Assembly (NCBI GenBank): GCA_045636265.1
Contig: JAZTXD010000170.1
Location: 31,800 to 95,799 of the forward strand
Length of the DNA stretch: 64,000 nt
DNA from: Flemingiibacterium sp045636265
GTDB lineage: Bacteria; Bacillota; Clostridia; Oscillospirales; CAG-272
Reading direction: 5' to 3'
A program made the translations under genes and the position numbers. Positions 23,918-32,868 of this stretch are shown here, one piece after another. Numbering within the stretch: position 1 is the stretch's first letter; each line of letters starts with the position of its first letter. Below the pieces are notes generated by a model that ran no database searches, was not told the DNA's origin, and saw only the letters and a list, made by a program, of their open reading frames with translations.

Positions 23918-25795
23918 ATGCGTATTGATTCTTACATTGAACCCAGAAAGTTTCTTGGTGTGTCGGGACTCTTCTCGGTGAATACAAGTGCCGGTGTTAT
24001 TGAGGGCAACTCGGATTATACACGCACCGAAATTGACGGCAAGACCGTTTTCGAGTACACGCTTGACGGCGTGCGGCTGACTGCGGAGTTTTCTGAAAAA
24101 GCGAACGGTGTTCTCATTCGTCAGGATTATTTTGAAAACACATCGGATGCTCCGATTCACATATACAAAATCGCAAGCCGCTTCCACATGGACGGCAATG
24201 CATATGACGTGTACACGCAGTACATCGGTTGGCAGAATGAGAACAAAGGCGGATGGCAGCCGCTTGTAACACAGGTTACAACAGCCGCACTCGGCATCCG
24301 CACCTGCGAGGGCGCCGCTCCGATAATGGCGCTCCACAGCAGATATACCGGTAAGAATACAGTTTTCCACTTGCTTCCGAACGGACAGTGGAGCATGACT
24401 GCCAAGAAGTTCCCGGTCAGCAAAAACGAGCATGTTATTGTTGAAATGGGACTTCACGATGACTGCCTTGATTTGGCGGTTGCGCCCGGTGAGCGCATTA
24501 CGCTTCCGACTGTTATATTCTTCACCGCCGAGAGTCAGGTTGATCTTGATGCATATAAGCTTCACGAGGTATATAACGAGCTTTATCCGCGCCGTGAGCT
24601 GCCGATATTCTACAACTCTTGGCTTTACTGCTTCGACAAGCTTGACATAGACGCACTTCTCAAACAGGTTGATGCTGCGGCAGACCTCGGATTTGAGGGA
24701 TTTATGATAGATGCCGGCTGGTTTGGCGACGGAAGCGGAAACTGGTTCGCGTCGGTTGGCGACTGGGAGGAAAATACCGTTACCGGTCCTGCGGGACGGC
24801 TTATCGAGTTGTCCGAGCGTGCACGTGAGCGCGGAATGATGTTCGGACTCTGGTTTGAGCCGGAAAGAGCCGGCAGACTCAGCAAAAATTTAGCGGCACA
24901 TCCTGAATATTTTATCGCAAATCAATTCCTCGATTTTGCAAATCCCGAGGCGCTTGAGTATATACTTGACGCGGTTTCATCGCAAATTGAAAAATACAGC
25001 ATCGGCTGGGTGAAATTTGATTTTAATGCATCAATTCCGGCAGATCCGAGCCGCGGTGCGTTTTACCGCTATATGCAGGGACAGTTTGAGTTTATAAAGC
25101 GCCTGCGCGAGAGATTCCCAAACCTCTACATAACAAACTGCGCCAGCGGCGGTGAGCGCATGGAGCTTGAGCAGGCAAAGATAACCGACAGCTTCTGGTT
25201 CACGGACAATCAGGGACCGTATGAGGGACTGCGTATCCTTAAGGATTCGCTGAAGCGCTTACCCACATCGGTGATTGAGCGTTGGACTGCGGAAAAGTAT
25301 TGCGAAGGCTTCCCGGACTTTGACCGCGGACTTGTCGGCAAGATGATACACTGCAACAATGCGACTTGGAGCTATCTTGTGGGCATCGACGACTCTTATT
25401 CCGAGGCATTTGCAAAGGGCGGACCTATCGGCTTCTCCTGCGACGTTGCTGCGTTCCCGGAAGAATACAAGAAGCGCTGGAGCGAGCTTTTCCGGGAGTA
25501 CAAAAAGGAGCGCGAATTCTATAAGAGCGCTGTGGCGAGAATCATAGTTGACAGCGATTCGGTTATCGCTATCGAATACTCCGATGCGGCACTTGAAAAG
25601 TGTGTAATTCAGGTGTTCACAAAGCTCGTGTGCATGACATCGCTTGTTATCTATCCGGCTGTTGACGGCAATGCGGAGTATATGCTCGGGGACACCAAGC
25701 TTTCCGGTAGAGAAATTAAAGAAAACGGTATAAACGTAAATAATCTCGTTGACAATAGCGCACAGACACTCGTGCTTACCAAAATTTCACAGTAA
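23918..25795 (+). CDS. Alpha-galactosidase, glycoside hydrolase family 36
   Basis: A 625-residue protein that hydrolyses terminal alpha-galactosides such as melibiose or raffinose. It has the GH36 layout: N-terminal beta domain, then a TIM barrel starting YNSWLYCFDKLD, with FMIDAGWFGD and GLWFEPERAG. The nucleophile is the Asp in WVKFDFN (about 368), the acid/base Asp is in FWFTDNQGP (about 430); CASGGERMEL between them is also conserved. No signal peptide, so it is cytoplasmic and needs substrate uptake. Second gene of the operon with the EamA-like transporter; ends at a perfect-stem terminator. Confidence 0.92.
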   Translation: MRIDSYIEPRKFLGVSGLFSVNTSAGVIEGNSDYTRTEIDGKTVFEYTLDGVRLTAEFSEKANGVLIRQDYFENTSDAPIHIYKIASRFHMDGNAYDVYTQYIGWQNENKGGWQPLVTQVTTAALGIRTCEGAAPIMALHSRYTGKNTVFHLLPNGQWSMTAKKFPVSKNEHVIVEMGLHDDCLDLAVAPGERITLPTVIFFTAESQVDLDAYKLHEVYNELYPRRELPIFYNSWLYCFDKLDIDALLKQVDAAADLGFEGFMIDAGWFGDGSGNWFASVGDWEENTVTGPAGRLIELSERARERGMMFGLWFEPERAGRLSKNLAAHPEYFIANQFLDFANPEALEYILDAVSSQIEKYSIGWVKFDFNASIPADPSRGAFYRYMQGQFEFIKRLRERFPNLYITNCASGGERMELEQAKITDSFWFTDNQGPYEGLRILKDSLKRLPTSVIERWTAEKYCEGFPDFDRGLVGKMIHCNNATWSYLVGIDDSYSEAFAKGGPIGFSCDVAAFPEEYKKRWSELFREYKKEREFYKSAVARIIVDSDSVIAIEYSDAALEKCVIQVFTKLVCMTSLVIYPAVDGNAEYMLGDTKLSGREIKENGINVNNLVDNSAQTLVLTKISQ

Positions 25796-25801
25796 AATGC
25801 A

Positions 25802-25825
25802 CCGGCAGAGAATATTCTCTGCCGG
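25802..25825 (+). terminator. Palindromic terminator after the alpha-galactosidase gene
   Basis: A perfect 24-bp palindrome with half CCGGCAGAGAAT. The inner 20 bp are identical to the terminator at 26687-26710. Confidence 0.75.
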
Positions 25826-25858
25826 ATTTATATTAACGCTTGCATTTGTGTGCGGTAA

Positions 25859-25887
25859 TTGACACTTTGGAGATTATATGGTAAAAT
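25859..25887 (+). promoter_or_regulatory. Promoter of the metallophosphatase gene
   Basis: TTGACA (25859-25864), 17-bp spacer, TAAAAT (25882-25887), 67 bp before the ATG. Confidence 0.65.
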
Positions 25888-25954
25888 AAGATTACGCCAA
25901 TGCCGCCGGGCAGCAAACCAAATTTGTGATTGCTCATATAAGAAAGGATAGTTT

Positions 25955-26653
25955 ATGATCTATGTAATGTCAGACATTCACGGGGAATATGAAAAGTATA
26001 TTGCCATGCTCCGGAAGATAGGCTTCAATGAGCAGGATACACTCTATATTCTGGGCGACGTTGTTGACCGTGGTGAGCAGCCGGTTGATATTCTTTTGGA
26101 TATGATGACCCGTTCTAATGTATACCCGATAGTTGGCAATCACGAGCTTATGGCACTTAATCTTCTGCGGACTTTATCGGTCGAAATAACTGATGAAAAC
26201 TACGCTTCGCATATTGATGCAAAGCTGATGGAATCGCTTCTTGGGTGGCAGCTCAACGGCGGAATATCAACTATAAAGCAGTTTCAGACGTTACCGATAG
26301 AGCAGCGGGAGTGCGTTCTGGAGTATCTTGAGGAGTTTTCGCCGTATGAGCTTGTTGAGGCCGGAGGCAGAAAGTTTCTGCTCGTACACGCGGGACTTGG
26401 TAACTTCAGCGACGAAAAGGATATTGATGACTATACGCTTGAAGAGCTGACGTATATGCGTACCGATTATGAGAAAAAATATTTTAGTGCTGACAATTTC
26501 TTCATTGTCACCGGACACACACCCACTCTTGCGATAAACGGCAAGGCGGAGATATACAGAAGTCAGAATAACATCTGTATTGACTGCGGCGCAGTTTATA
26601 ACGGCAAGCTTGCCTGCCTGTGCCTTGACACAATGGAAGAATATTATATTTAA
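25955..26653 (+). CDS. PPP-type calcineurin-like metallophosphoesterase
   Basis: A 232-residue phosphatase with the five metal-binding motifs in order: MSDIHGE (residues 5-11), GDVVDRG, VGNHEL, LVHAGLG and TGHTPT. The size and the early GDVVDRG/GNHE spacing match bacterial PPP-family Ser/Thr protein phosphatases and diadenosine tetraphosphatases (PrpE/ApaH-like), which I cannot separate by sequence alone. Monocistronic, with its own promoter and a palindromic terminator; no obvious kinase partner nearby. Confidence 0.85.
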   Translation: MIYVMSDIHGEYEKYIAMLRKIGFNEQDTLYILGDVVDRGEQPVDILLDMMTRSNVYPIVGNHELMALNLLRTLSVEITDENYASHIDAKLMESLLGWQLNGGISTIKQFQTLPIEQRECVLEYLEEFSPYELVEAGGRKFLLVHAGLGNFSDEKDIDDYTLEELTYMRTDYEKKYFSADNFFIVTGHTPTLAINGKAEIYRSQNNICIDCGAVYNGKLACLCLDTMEEYYI

Positions 26654-26686
26654 GCTGAGCACGCCCAAAATCCTTATCACAAAAAA

Positions 26687-26710
26687 GCGGCAGAGAATAT
26701 TCTCTGCCGC
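26687..26710. terminator. Palindromic terminator, twin of that at 25.8 kb
   Basis: A perfect 24-bp palindrome with half GCGGCAGAGAAT, flanked by A-rich and T-rich runs, so it can act in both directions between the phosphatase gene and the convergent oxidoreductase operon. Confidence 0.8.
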
Positions 26711-26725
26711 CTCTTTTATTAATAT

Positions 26726-27703
26726 TTATGCCTTGAAAGAAAGCTCTTCCATTAAGAAGTCGAGCGATTCAACGCCGTCATTAAGTGTTGCCTGCTCGAT
26801 CTTTTCGCCGGCTTTTGCGCAGCTTGTGAAGTAGAGCAGCTCGTTGTAGTAGCCGCCAAGATCGGAGATGTTACCGCCTGCGCTCGCGGTGCTGACTGCC
26901 TGGGGCTTTTCGATCTTTATTTCGCTTGCACCGTCGTCGGTGTACAGCATGAACTTTCCGCCTGCGTTTTCAACGGCTGCGTTCTCGAATACCACTCTGA
27001 ACGTTGCCTCAAACGGATGCGAGGTGGGAAGTCCCCATGTTCCCTCAACGCCCACAGCGAAGTTATCATACTGCATAAGCGTGTTCACATAGGAATATTT
27101 CTCGCCGAGGGAATTTTTAACAGAATAGTATTTCTGCGGTCTTCCAAACAGTGAGAGCACGTAGTCAACGTCGTGGATGTGAAGATCCTGTGCCGCACCG
27201 CCGGAAAGCTCGTATTTGAGGAGCCAATCCTGCCAGCCCCAGTCGGGACGGGGACTGATACGGCGGAAGTTTGCGTTTACAACCTTGCCATATTTGCCGC
27301 TCTTAATTATCTTTGCAAGCTCAACATATTCGTCCCAGAAGCGTATTACCTGACCGATCTGTACGTTGCATCCGCAAGCTTCTGCCTTTTCGATAAGCGC
27401 CTTGCCCTCGTCAACGGTGAGTGCGGTAGGTTTTTCGATGAACAGATATTTAACCTTATCCATAGCGAGAAGGGCATACTTTGCATGCAGATATGTGGGC
27501 AGACAGATGTCGATAACATCAACGTCAGCGTTGGCGATGAGGCCCGCTCCGTCAGCATATATTGCCGCGCCGCCTGCGAGTGCCTCGGCTTTCTCGCGTC
27601 TGATATCCGCAACAGCGGCGATCTCAACGCCGTCTATTGCTCTGTAGCAGTTTGCGTGCATGGCTCCCATGAAGCCGCATCCGATAAGTCCAACTTTTAA
27701 CAT
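26726..27703 (-). CDS. Gfo/Idh/MocA-family sugar or inositol oxidoreductase
   Basis: A 325-residue NAD(P)-dependent dehydrogenase with an N-terminal Rossmann fold (GLIGCGFMGAMHANCY), DVDVIDICLPTYLHA, the EKPTAL motif carrying the conserved lysine, and a later GGAAQDLHIHDVDYVL segment with the catalytic Asp/His. Last gene of a three-gene operon with an epimerase-like protein (3-bp gap) and a second, longer family member. The set is typical of catabolism of inositols, keto-inositols or oxidised glycosides. Exact substrate unknown. Confidence 0.85.
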   Translation of the reverse strand: MLKVGLIGCGFMGAMHANCYRAIDGVEIAAVADIRREKAEALAGGAAIYADGAGLIANADVDVIDICLPTYLHAKYALLAMDKVKYLFIEKPTALTVDEGKALIEKAEACGCNVQIGQVIRFWDEYVELAKIIKSGKYGKVVNANFRRISPRPDWGWQDWLLKYELSGGAAQDLHIHDVDYVLSLFGRPQKYYSVKNSLGEKYSYVNTLMQYDNFAVGVEGTWGLPTSHPFEATFRVVFENAAVENAGGKFMLYTDDGASEIKIEKPQAVSTASAGGNISDLGGYYNELLYFTSCAKAGEKIEQATLNDGVESLDFLMEELSFKA

Positions 27704-27706
27704 TGT

Positions 27707-28546
27707 TTATTTCCTCCCCAGTATTCTGTCCATGGCATTTGATGTGTTGTAGATTATAGTTTCGGTGTAATATTTGTAGTTCGGGATCATTTCAGCGCTT
27801 ACCCAGCCGTCGTATCCAACCTCGGTGAGTGCTTTCATTACCTCGGGATAGTTTACATCGCCGGCGAGGAGATCGACGAATCCGTGCAGTCCGCCGGCCG
27901 CAACGCGGTAATCCTTGAAGTGAACCTTCTTGATCTTGTCTGCGAGAATGCGTACCCAGTGCTCCGGGAAACCGTTTGCGAGTGTGTTTCCGATGTCAAG
28001 ATAGCTTCCGACGTAGTCACTGCCAATCTTGTCGATGAAGTCACGCATTTCCATGGGAGAGATGAGAAATTTGTTCCACACGTTCTCAAGACCGATCGAC
28101 ACCTCAAGCTTTTCTGCGTACTCTTTGAGCTCGTTTATAGCCTCAAAGCTTCTCTCATATGTAGTTTTGTAGTCGATAACTCGGTTGGGATCGGCAAAAT
28201 CTGCGTGAACTGTTCCGGGCACTACGAGAATAGTGTCACAGCCGAGAGTTTTTGCGGCGTTAAGCTGGAATTTTACAATGTCCTTTGCCTTTTCACGCTC
28301 GTCTTTTGAGTCCGCATTGAGCCAATAGCTCCAATAAAGACCGCAGGCAATGCTGTAAAGCTCGATGCCGTTGTCCTTAGCTTGTTGTTTTATGGCGAGA
28401 AGATCCTTTTCGCTGGATTCAAGCGAAAGCTCGCCAACTTCGTCGAGCGCAACCTCAACGCCCTCAAATCCGGCATCCTTTGCAAGTGCAAAATTCTTCG
28501 CATACGGTGCCGCGGGGAATGACCAGATGCTGATACCTTTTTTCAT
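27707..28546 (-). CDS. Sugar phosphate isomerase/epimerase-like TIM-barrel enzyme
   Basis: A 279-residue member of the xylose-isomerase-like TIM-barrel superfamily (IolE/IolI, L-ribulose/tagatose epimerase type). Features are GISIWSFPA at the start, GFEGVEVALDEVGEL, IGLENVWNKFL (metal-binding Glu), GSYLDIGNTL (Asp), KKVHFKDYR (His/Asp) and the late YDGWVSAEMIPN (Glu). These give the metal site for isomerisation or dehydration. It sits between two Gfo/Idh/MocA genes, so the product of one dehydrogenase is its likely substrate. Confidence 0.85.
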   Translation of the reverse strand: MKKGISIWSFPAAPYAKNFALAKDAGFEGVEVALDEVGELSLESSEKDLLAIKQQAKDNGIELYSIACGLYWSYWLNADSKDEREKAKDIVKFQLNAAKTLGCDTILVVPGTVHADFADPNRVIDYKTTYERSFEAINELKEYAEKLEVSIGLENVWNKFLISPMEMRDFIDKIGSDYVGSYLDIGNTLANGFPEHWVRILADKIKKVHFKDYRVAAGGLHGFVDLLAGDVNYPEVMKALTEVGYDGWVSAEMIPNYKYYTETIIYNTSNAMDRILGRK

Positions 28547-28558
28547 AACTGTATCTCC

Positions 28559-29851
28559 TTATAAAATTACTTTCGTGTCTTCATCAATGCAAGCCTTGTC
28601 AAGGCAGTATTTGCTCTCGACTATAGGCTCACGGTTTTGCCACTTACCGTTTGTAAAATCTGGGATTTCCACCGGAATACCGCCGCCTGCGATAGATATT
28701 TCGGAAAGCGGTCCGATAGACATCCACGCGGCGGTGTCATAGGCATCAATAGGCGTGTTGACGCCGCGCTTTACGCTCTCGACAAAAGCTCTGCCGACAA
28801 GCCAGTCCATACCGCCGTGCCCTTCCTTAACGCCGGCACGTAAATATTCGGCGTGGAGCGGATGCTCGTATTTTTCAAACACCGCGTTTTCATTTCCTTC
28901 AAAGCTGGCAAGCAGTATCGTCGGATCGTTCTTTCTCGCAAGCACATGCTCCTCGAGATAAACAAGACGTCGTTCCTCACTTGACATGCCTTTGGTTCCG
29001 CGAACGGAGAAGTTTCTGCTGTAGTATGCACGGGGAAGCGTTGTGTCAAGTGTAATCATAATGGTTTCGCCGCCGGCGCAGGTGATGACTGTTGTGACAA
29101 TGTCGCCCTGCTTATATTCGGCGTTCACATATTCTTCTCCAAGCTCGGGATGCTCCATTGCATAGGCTTTGAGTCCCACTGCTTTGGATGCATGGGATGT
29201 GAGCGTTAGCATACGGTTGCCGCGGTTGATATTCAGAACCTTCGCAATAGGACCAAGCTCGTGGGTGGGGTAGCTTTCGCGGTTCTTGTTCATATACTGT
29301 GCGAGTCGGTAGTGCGCGGGCTGGCCCTTCTCCACCTCTCTGAATATATCCTCGGAGTTAAGGTAATGGTGATATCCGCCGGTACAGTGGACAACCTCAC
29401 CGAAAAGCCCCATTTTTACCATGTTGAGTATCGCCATTTCGCGTCTGCCGTAACAGCAGTTTTCAAGCATCATAACAGGCATGCCGGTTTCTTCGTATGC
29501 GCGAACGAGGTCGAAGCATTCGCGAATATCATCGGCACAGCCAACCTCAACTGCGGCATATTTTCCGGCACGCATGGCGTCGATCGCCATATCTGCTCTG
29601 CCGCTCCAGCCGTTCATAAAAATAACGGCATCAACCTCGTCCATTTTGAGGATATCTTTGTAGTCTGTGGTGCCATACGGTTCGGGACGGCCCTTCTCAC
29701 GGCAAACTTCCTTCGCGCTTTCAATGCTCTCCGGACACAGGTCGCAAATTGCGGCAATCTCCACATCGGGCATATCGGTGAAAATGGTTTTGAACATTCC
29801 AAGACCTCGGTTTCCGATGCCGACATAGCCGATTTTTATTTTTTCTTTCAC
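28559..29851 (-). CDS. Gfo/Idh/MocA-family oxidoreductase, first gene of the operon
   Basis: A 430-residue dehydrogenase with Rossmann start GYVGIGNRGLGM and the segments DAVIFMNGWSGRADMA and YAAVEVGCADD. It is longer than the partner at 26.7 kb (430 against 325 residues) and of the subgroup that acts on glycosides or acetylated sugars. Begins at GTG with AAGGAGG upstream, downstream of a consensus promoter. The GTG start and tight spacing (12 bp) to the epimerase gene show one operon. Divergent AraC-type gene is the probable regulator. Confidence 0.85.
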   Translation of the reverse strand: MKEKIKIGYVGIGNRGLGMFKTIFTDMPDVEIAAICDLCPESIESAKEVCREKGRPEPYGTTDYKDILKMDEVDAVIFMNGWSGRADMAIDAMRAGKYAAVEVGCADDIRECFDLVRAYEETGMPVMMLENCCYGRREMAILNMVKMGLFGEVVHCTGGYHHYLNSEDIFREVEKGQPAHYRLAQYMNKNRESYPTHELGPIAKVLNINRGNRMLTLTSHASKAVGLKAYAMEHPELGEEYVNAEYKQGDIVTTVITCAGGETIMITLDTTLPRAYYSRNFSVRGTKGMSSEERRLVYLEEHVLARKNDPTILLASFEGNENAVFEKYEHPLHAEYLRAGVKEGHGGMDWLVGRAFVESVKRGVNTPIDAYDTAAWMSIGPLSEISIAGGGIPVEIPDFTNGKWQNREPIVESKYCLDKACIDEDTKVIL

Positions 29852-29899
29852 AAATTTATCCTCCTTGTATTGACAGCGTAGATATAATGTGCTATGCTT

Positions 29900-29928
29900 A
29901 TTATATCATGACGAAAAATAAAAATCAA
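29900..29928 (-). promoter_or_regulatory. Promoter of the oxidoreductase/epimerase operon
   Basis: Minus-strand TTGATT (29923-29928) and TATAAT (29900-29905) with a 17-bp spacer. Confidence 0.7.
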
Positions 29929-29930
29929 TT

Positions 29931-29961
29931 TCATAAAAGTCATAATATTTATGTTTTATGA
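29931..29961. promoter_or_regulatory. Dyad in the divergent region, candidate AraC-type operator
   Basis: TCATAAAA (29931-29938) and TTTTATGA (29954-29961) flank 15 bases, directly next to the operon promoter and before the AraC-like gene. It would suit a dimeric regulator acting on both directions. Confidence 0.5.
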
Positions 29962-29979
29962 CAGTATTGAGAGGCGTGT

Positions 29980-30786
29980 ATGTACAACATAAAATTGGTG
30001 AACCGAAAGTTTAAGGTGCTCGGTTTTTACACGGCATTTGATTTTGATTGGGACGAGCGCTTTGTTTTCACGGGCGAGAGTCACGATTTCTGGGAAGTCG
30101 TTTTCATAACGGACGGCAAGGTTGAAGCGACCGAGGACGAAAAAATATACATTCTCGAGAAGGGAAATATGGTCTTCCACGCACCAATGGAGTTTCACAG
30201 AATAAAAAGTGCCGACGGAACATCGCCATCGGGCTTCATAATGAGCTTCAAGATTTCGGGAGATTTACCGCCTGAACTCAAAGAGGGTATATTCACCTTG
30301 AATCCGGAGCAGATTCGCGAATATACGAAAATATGTGCCGGTGTCAAAGCCTTCCTCGCAGAAGATTCGGGGAACACGTATCTGCCGCAGGAAATATCCG
30401 AGCGCCTGTCGGTATTTCTTATAAGCCTTGTTGCATCAGACCGCGCGAAACAGCGCCTGCTCGCAACGCCGAGCGCCTTTGAATACAGAAAAATCGTGTC
30501 GGTAATGTCCGAGCGTGTGTGCGAGAATATAACGCTTTCCGAAATTGCCGATGTGTGCCACATAAGCGTGAGCTACATAAAGCTGCTTTTTGAAAAATAT
30601 GCCGGTATAAGCCCCAAGCGGTATTTCGCAAACCTGCGGCTTCAGCATATAATCTCTCTCATGCGAGAGGGAATGTCAAACGCGCAGATTGCAGGAGTGA
30701 TGAATTTTTCGTCGGTGTACTATTTCTCGGTATTCTTCAAAAAAATGACGGGGATGACTGCTTCACAGTACAGAAAAGAGTTGTAA
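29980..30786 (+). CDS. AraC-family transcriptional regulator with cupin sensor domain
   Basis: A 268-residue regulator. The N-terminal half is a cupin-like sugar-sensing domain (HDFWEVVFITDGK, EKGNMVFHAPMEFHRI); the C-terminal 100 residues carry the two HTH motifs of AraC proteins (ITLSEIADVCHISVSYIKLL, then SNAQIAGVMNFSSVYYFSVF with FKKMTGMTASQYRK). It is divergent from the Gfo/Idh/MocA-epimerase operon, with a dyad between, so it most likely activates that operon in response to its substrate. Ends at a bidirectional terminator. Confidence 0.9.
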   Translation: MYNIKLVNRKFKVLGFYTAFDFDWDERFVFTGESHDFWEVVFITDGKVEATEDEKIYILEKGNMVFHAPMEFHRIKSADGTSPSGFIMSFKISGDLPPELKEGIFTLNPEQIREYTKICAGVKAFLAEDSGNTYLPQEISERLSVFLISLVASDRAKQRLLATPSAFEYRKIVSVMSERVCENITLSEIADVCHISVSYIKLLFEKYAGISPKRYFANLRLQHIISLMREGMSNAQIAGVMNFSSVYYFSVFFKKMTGMTASQYRKEL

Positions 30787-30789
30787 AAT

Positions 30790-30820
30790 AAAAACGGCAG
30801 TCGGAAGACCGCCGTTTTTT
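30790..30820. terminator. Terminator between the AraC-type gene and larA-like gene
   Basis: AAAACGGC and GCCGTTTTTT enclose a loop with a second short stem; works for both converging genes. Confidence 0.75.
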
Positions 30821-30827
30821 CATATTC

Positions 30828-32102
30828 TTATACAACCATAACCGAAACGCCGTCGGGGATAGCCGTAACAGTCGCATTCGGATTTTTCAGAATCCCCTCG
30901 GCTAATTTCAGCGCTTCGTCAATGCTGTGCGCGGGAATCATATGAAGCTCGCGCACCATTGTGTCGGGTGCATCGGACACATATATCACGCTCGCACGCT
31001 TCAGCACGCGAAGGAATATCTGCGTCTGCCACTGGTCGGGCACAGTTTCGTTTCTGCCGCGTGAGAGGAAAATGTTCATCGTCTTGTCAATATCCGCTTC
31101 GTCTGCAAGCTGGCGGTAGAAGCCCTCACCGCCGTGACCGTCGTTTGACTTGGCGAGCATTATTATAATGCCGCCTTCGTTTACAGTCGCCTCTGCCGCG
31201 GTCATACCCTTGACAGCTTGGTATATATTCTGGTCAAGCGGATAGCCGCCGTTTGTGGTTATTACGATGTCGGCAAACTTCGGCTCTGCACGGCAAAGTC
31301 CGAGTAAGAATTCGCATCCCTTGGCATGAGCCGCTTCAACATCTCCGGCAACCGCATATATAGCCTTTTTGCTCTCGTCAATGACTACATTCACGATAAA
31401 CGCAAGCTTTGCCGCCTTCGCCGCCCAGAGCATGTCCTTATGTATGGGGTTGCCCTCCAGCACGCCGGTGCGCGCACACGGATGTGCGATAAACTCCGAG
31501 CAATGGTTTGCGAGAACGGAAGCGCGCGCCGCAACGCCGGGCAGTACGCTCTTGCGTCCGCCGGAAAATCCTGCGAAAAAGTGCGGTTCGATAAAGCCTT
31601 CGGAAACAAGGAGGTCTGCTTCATACGCCAAACGGTTTATAGAAAGCTCGCCGCCCGAGGGAAGTGTTCCGATTGTCACCAAGTTAGCATCGTCCGCGCA
31701 GTCGTGCACCACGATTTTTTCGTTTCTTACGATATCCTCGCCGAACTTATCCACAAGCTCGTCCACAGTCGTTCCTCTGTGGCATCCGGTTGCGATGAGG
31801 AGCGTAATGCTTGCATCCGGAGAGCCCTTGCGAATTTCTCGGAGCATCGGCGGAATTATCACCTTGCTCGGCACGGGACGGGTGTGGTCGCTTGCGATTA
31901 TAACTACATTCTTTTTGCCCTTTGCAAGCTGTGAGAGGGGAGCCGAGCCGATGGGCGCGGCAATAGCATCTTCAACAAGCTCGGCTGGGGACTTGTCTGC
32001 TTTATAGCCGTGGAGCTTTGAGGTGAGCACGCCGCAAAGGCTGCTTTCCGGAATGTCTGCGGATAAATATTCTTTGCCGTAAGGGAAGTTTACTGTTGGC
32101 AT
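30828..32102 (-). CDS. larA: LarA-family nickel-pincer lactate racemase-like enzyme
   Basis: A 424-residue LarA-type 2-hydroxyacid racemase or epimerase. The residues known for LarA fall at the same positions as in the characterised Thermoanaerobacterium enzyme: H108 (ATGCHRG), H174 (EPHFFAGF), K184 (GGRKSV, the nickel-pincer attachment lysine) and H200 (LANHCSEF), plus SDHTRP. The cofactor must be made by LarB, LarC and LarE, none of which is in this window. In an operon with the upstream HAD phosphatase (14-bp gap). Family members act on various 2-hydroxyacids, so the exact substrate is uncertain. Confidence 0.85.
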   Translation of the reverse strand: MPTVNFPYGKEYLSADIPESSLCGVLTSKLHGYKADKSPAELVEDAIAAPIGSAPLSQLAKGKKNVVIIASDHTRPVPSKVIIPPMLREIRKGSPDASITLLIATGCHRGTTVDELVDKFGEDIVRNEKIVVHDCADDANLVTIGTLPSGGELSINRLAYEADLLVSEGFIEPHFFAGFSGGRKSVLPGVAARASVLANHCSEFIAHPCARTGVLEGNPIHKDMLWAAKAAKLAFIVNVVIDESKKAIYAVAGDVEAAHAKGCEFLLGLCRAEPKFADIVITTNGGYPLDQNIYQAVKGMTAAEATVNEGGIIIMLAKSNDGHGGEGFYRQLADEADIDKTMNIFLSRGRNETVPDQWQTQIFLRVLKRASVIYVSDAPDTMVRELHMIPAHSIDEALKLAEGILKNPNATVTAIPDGVSVMVV

Positions 32103-32116
32103 GTCATTTTCTCCTC

Positions 32117-32770
32117 TCAGGTTCCCAGAATAGCGTCAAGCAATGCATCGGCATCGTAAACGATGCACTTTGTGCCGGCTGCCTTTAAAGTTGTCTCGTC
32201 GCGGAAGCCCCATGCGGTGCTGATGCAGTCGAGCCCCGAGTTTATAGCGGTTTCCACGTCAACCTCGGAGTCGCCGATGTAAACGGCATCGCACTTGTTA
32301 ACACCGAGCTGACTTAATATAACTTCAACTCCGTCCGGTGCAGGCTTTCTCGGTATGCCGGTCTTTTCGCCCGAAACATAGTCGAATATATCGCCGAAAT
32401 AACGCTTACAGAGTGTCTGTGTAGCCGCATCGGGCTTGTTTGAAAGAACTGCGAGCTTAACGCCGCGCGCCCTCAGCGTGTCGAGCGCGGCAACAACACC
32501 GTCGTAAGGTCTGGTTTTTATGTCGCCGTGAGTTTTGTAGTACGCCTGAAAATCGGCGAGGACTTTATCAACGGTTCCCTCATCCGCATCCGCAGGAAGG
32601 GATCTCTTGGCGAGCAATCGCGCACCGTTTCCGATGTATGTGCGGATTTCATCTATGCTGTGCGTGGGGAATGCGTTCATCTCCAGCGCATGATTTACCG
32701 AATCGGTGAGATCTTCGAGGGAATTGAGTATAGTTCCGTCGAGATCGAAAATCGCAAGCTTATAAGACAT
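32117..32770 (-). CDS. HAD-superfamily phosphatase, phosphoglycolate phosphatase-like
   Basis: A 217-residue HAD hydrolase with motif I IFDLDGTILNS (nucleophile and acid/base aspartates), motif II LAVLSNK, motif III lysine in GIPRKPAPDGV, and motif IV YIGDSEVDVETA. The cap domain is of the small helical type found in Gph. The start is the ATG at 32770, with AAGGAG eight bases upstream; a longer frame upstream has no site. First gene of the operon with larA. Phosphoglycolate repair is the usual role, but related sugar-phosphate substrates are possible. Confidence 0.85.
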   Translation of the reverse strand: MSYKLAIFDLDGTILNSLEDLTDSVNHALEMNAFPTHSIDEIRTYIGNGARLLAKRSLPADADEGTVDKVLADFQAYYKTHGDIKTRPYDGVVAALDTLRARGVKLAVLSNKPDAATQTLCKRYFGDIFDYVSGEKTGIPRKPAPDGVEVILSQLGVNKCDAVYIGDSEVDVETAINSGLDCISTAWGFRDETTLKAAGTKCIVYDADALLDAILGT

Positions 32771-32800
32771 GGTATTTCTCCTTAAGTTTATACTGATAAC

Positions 32801-32829
32801 AGTATAGCACACTTTTAATGCGATTGCAA
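32801..32829 (-). promoter_or_regulatory. Promoter of the phosphatase-larA operon
   Basis: Minus-strand TTGCAA (32824-32829), 17-bp spacer, TATACT (32801-32806), about 30 bp before the start codon. Confidence 0.7.
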
Positions 32830-32868
32830 GGGGTATTGCGAAAAGTGAGACGTCGATCAGCCATGTGA

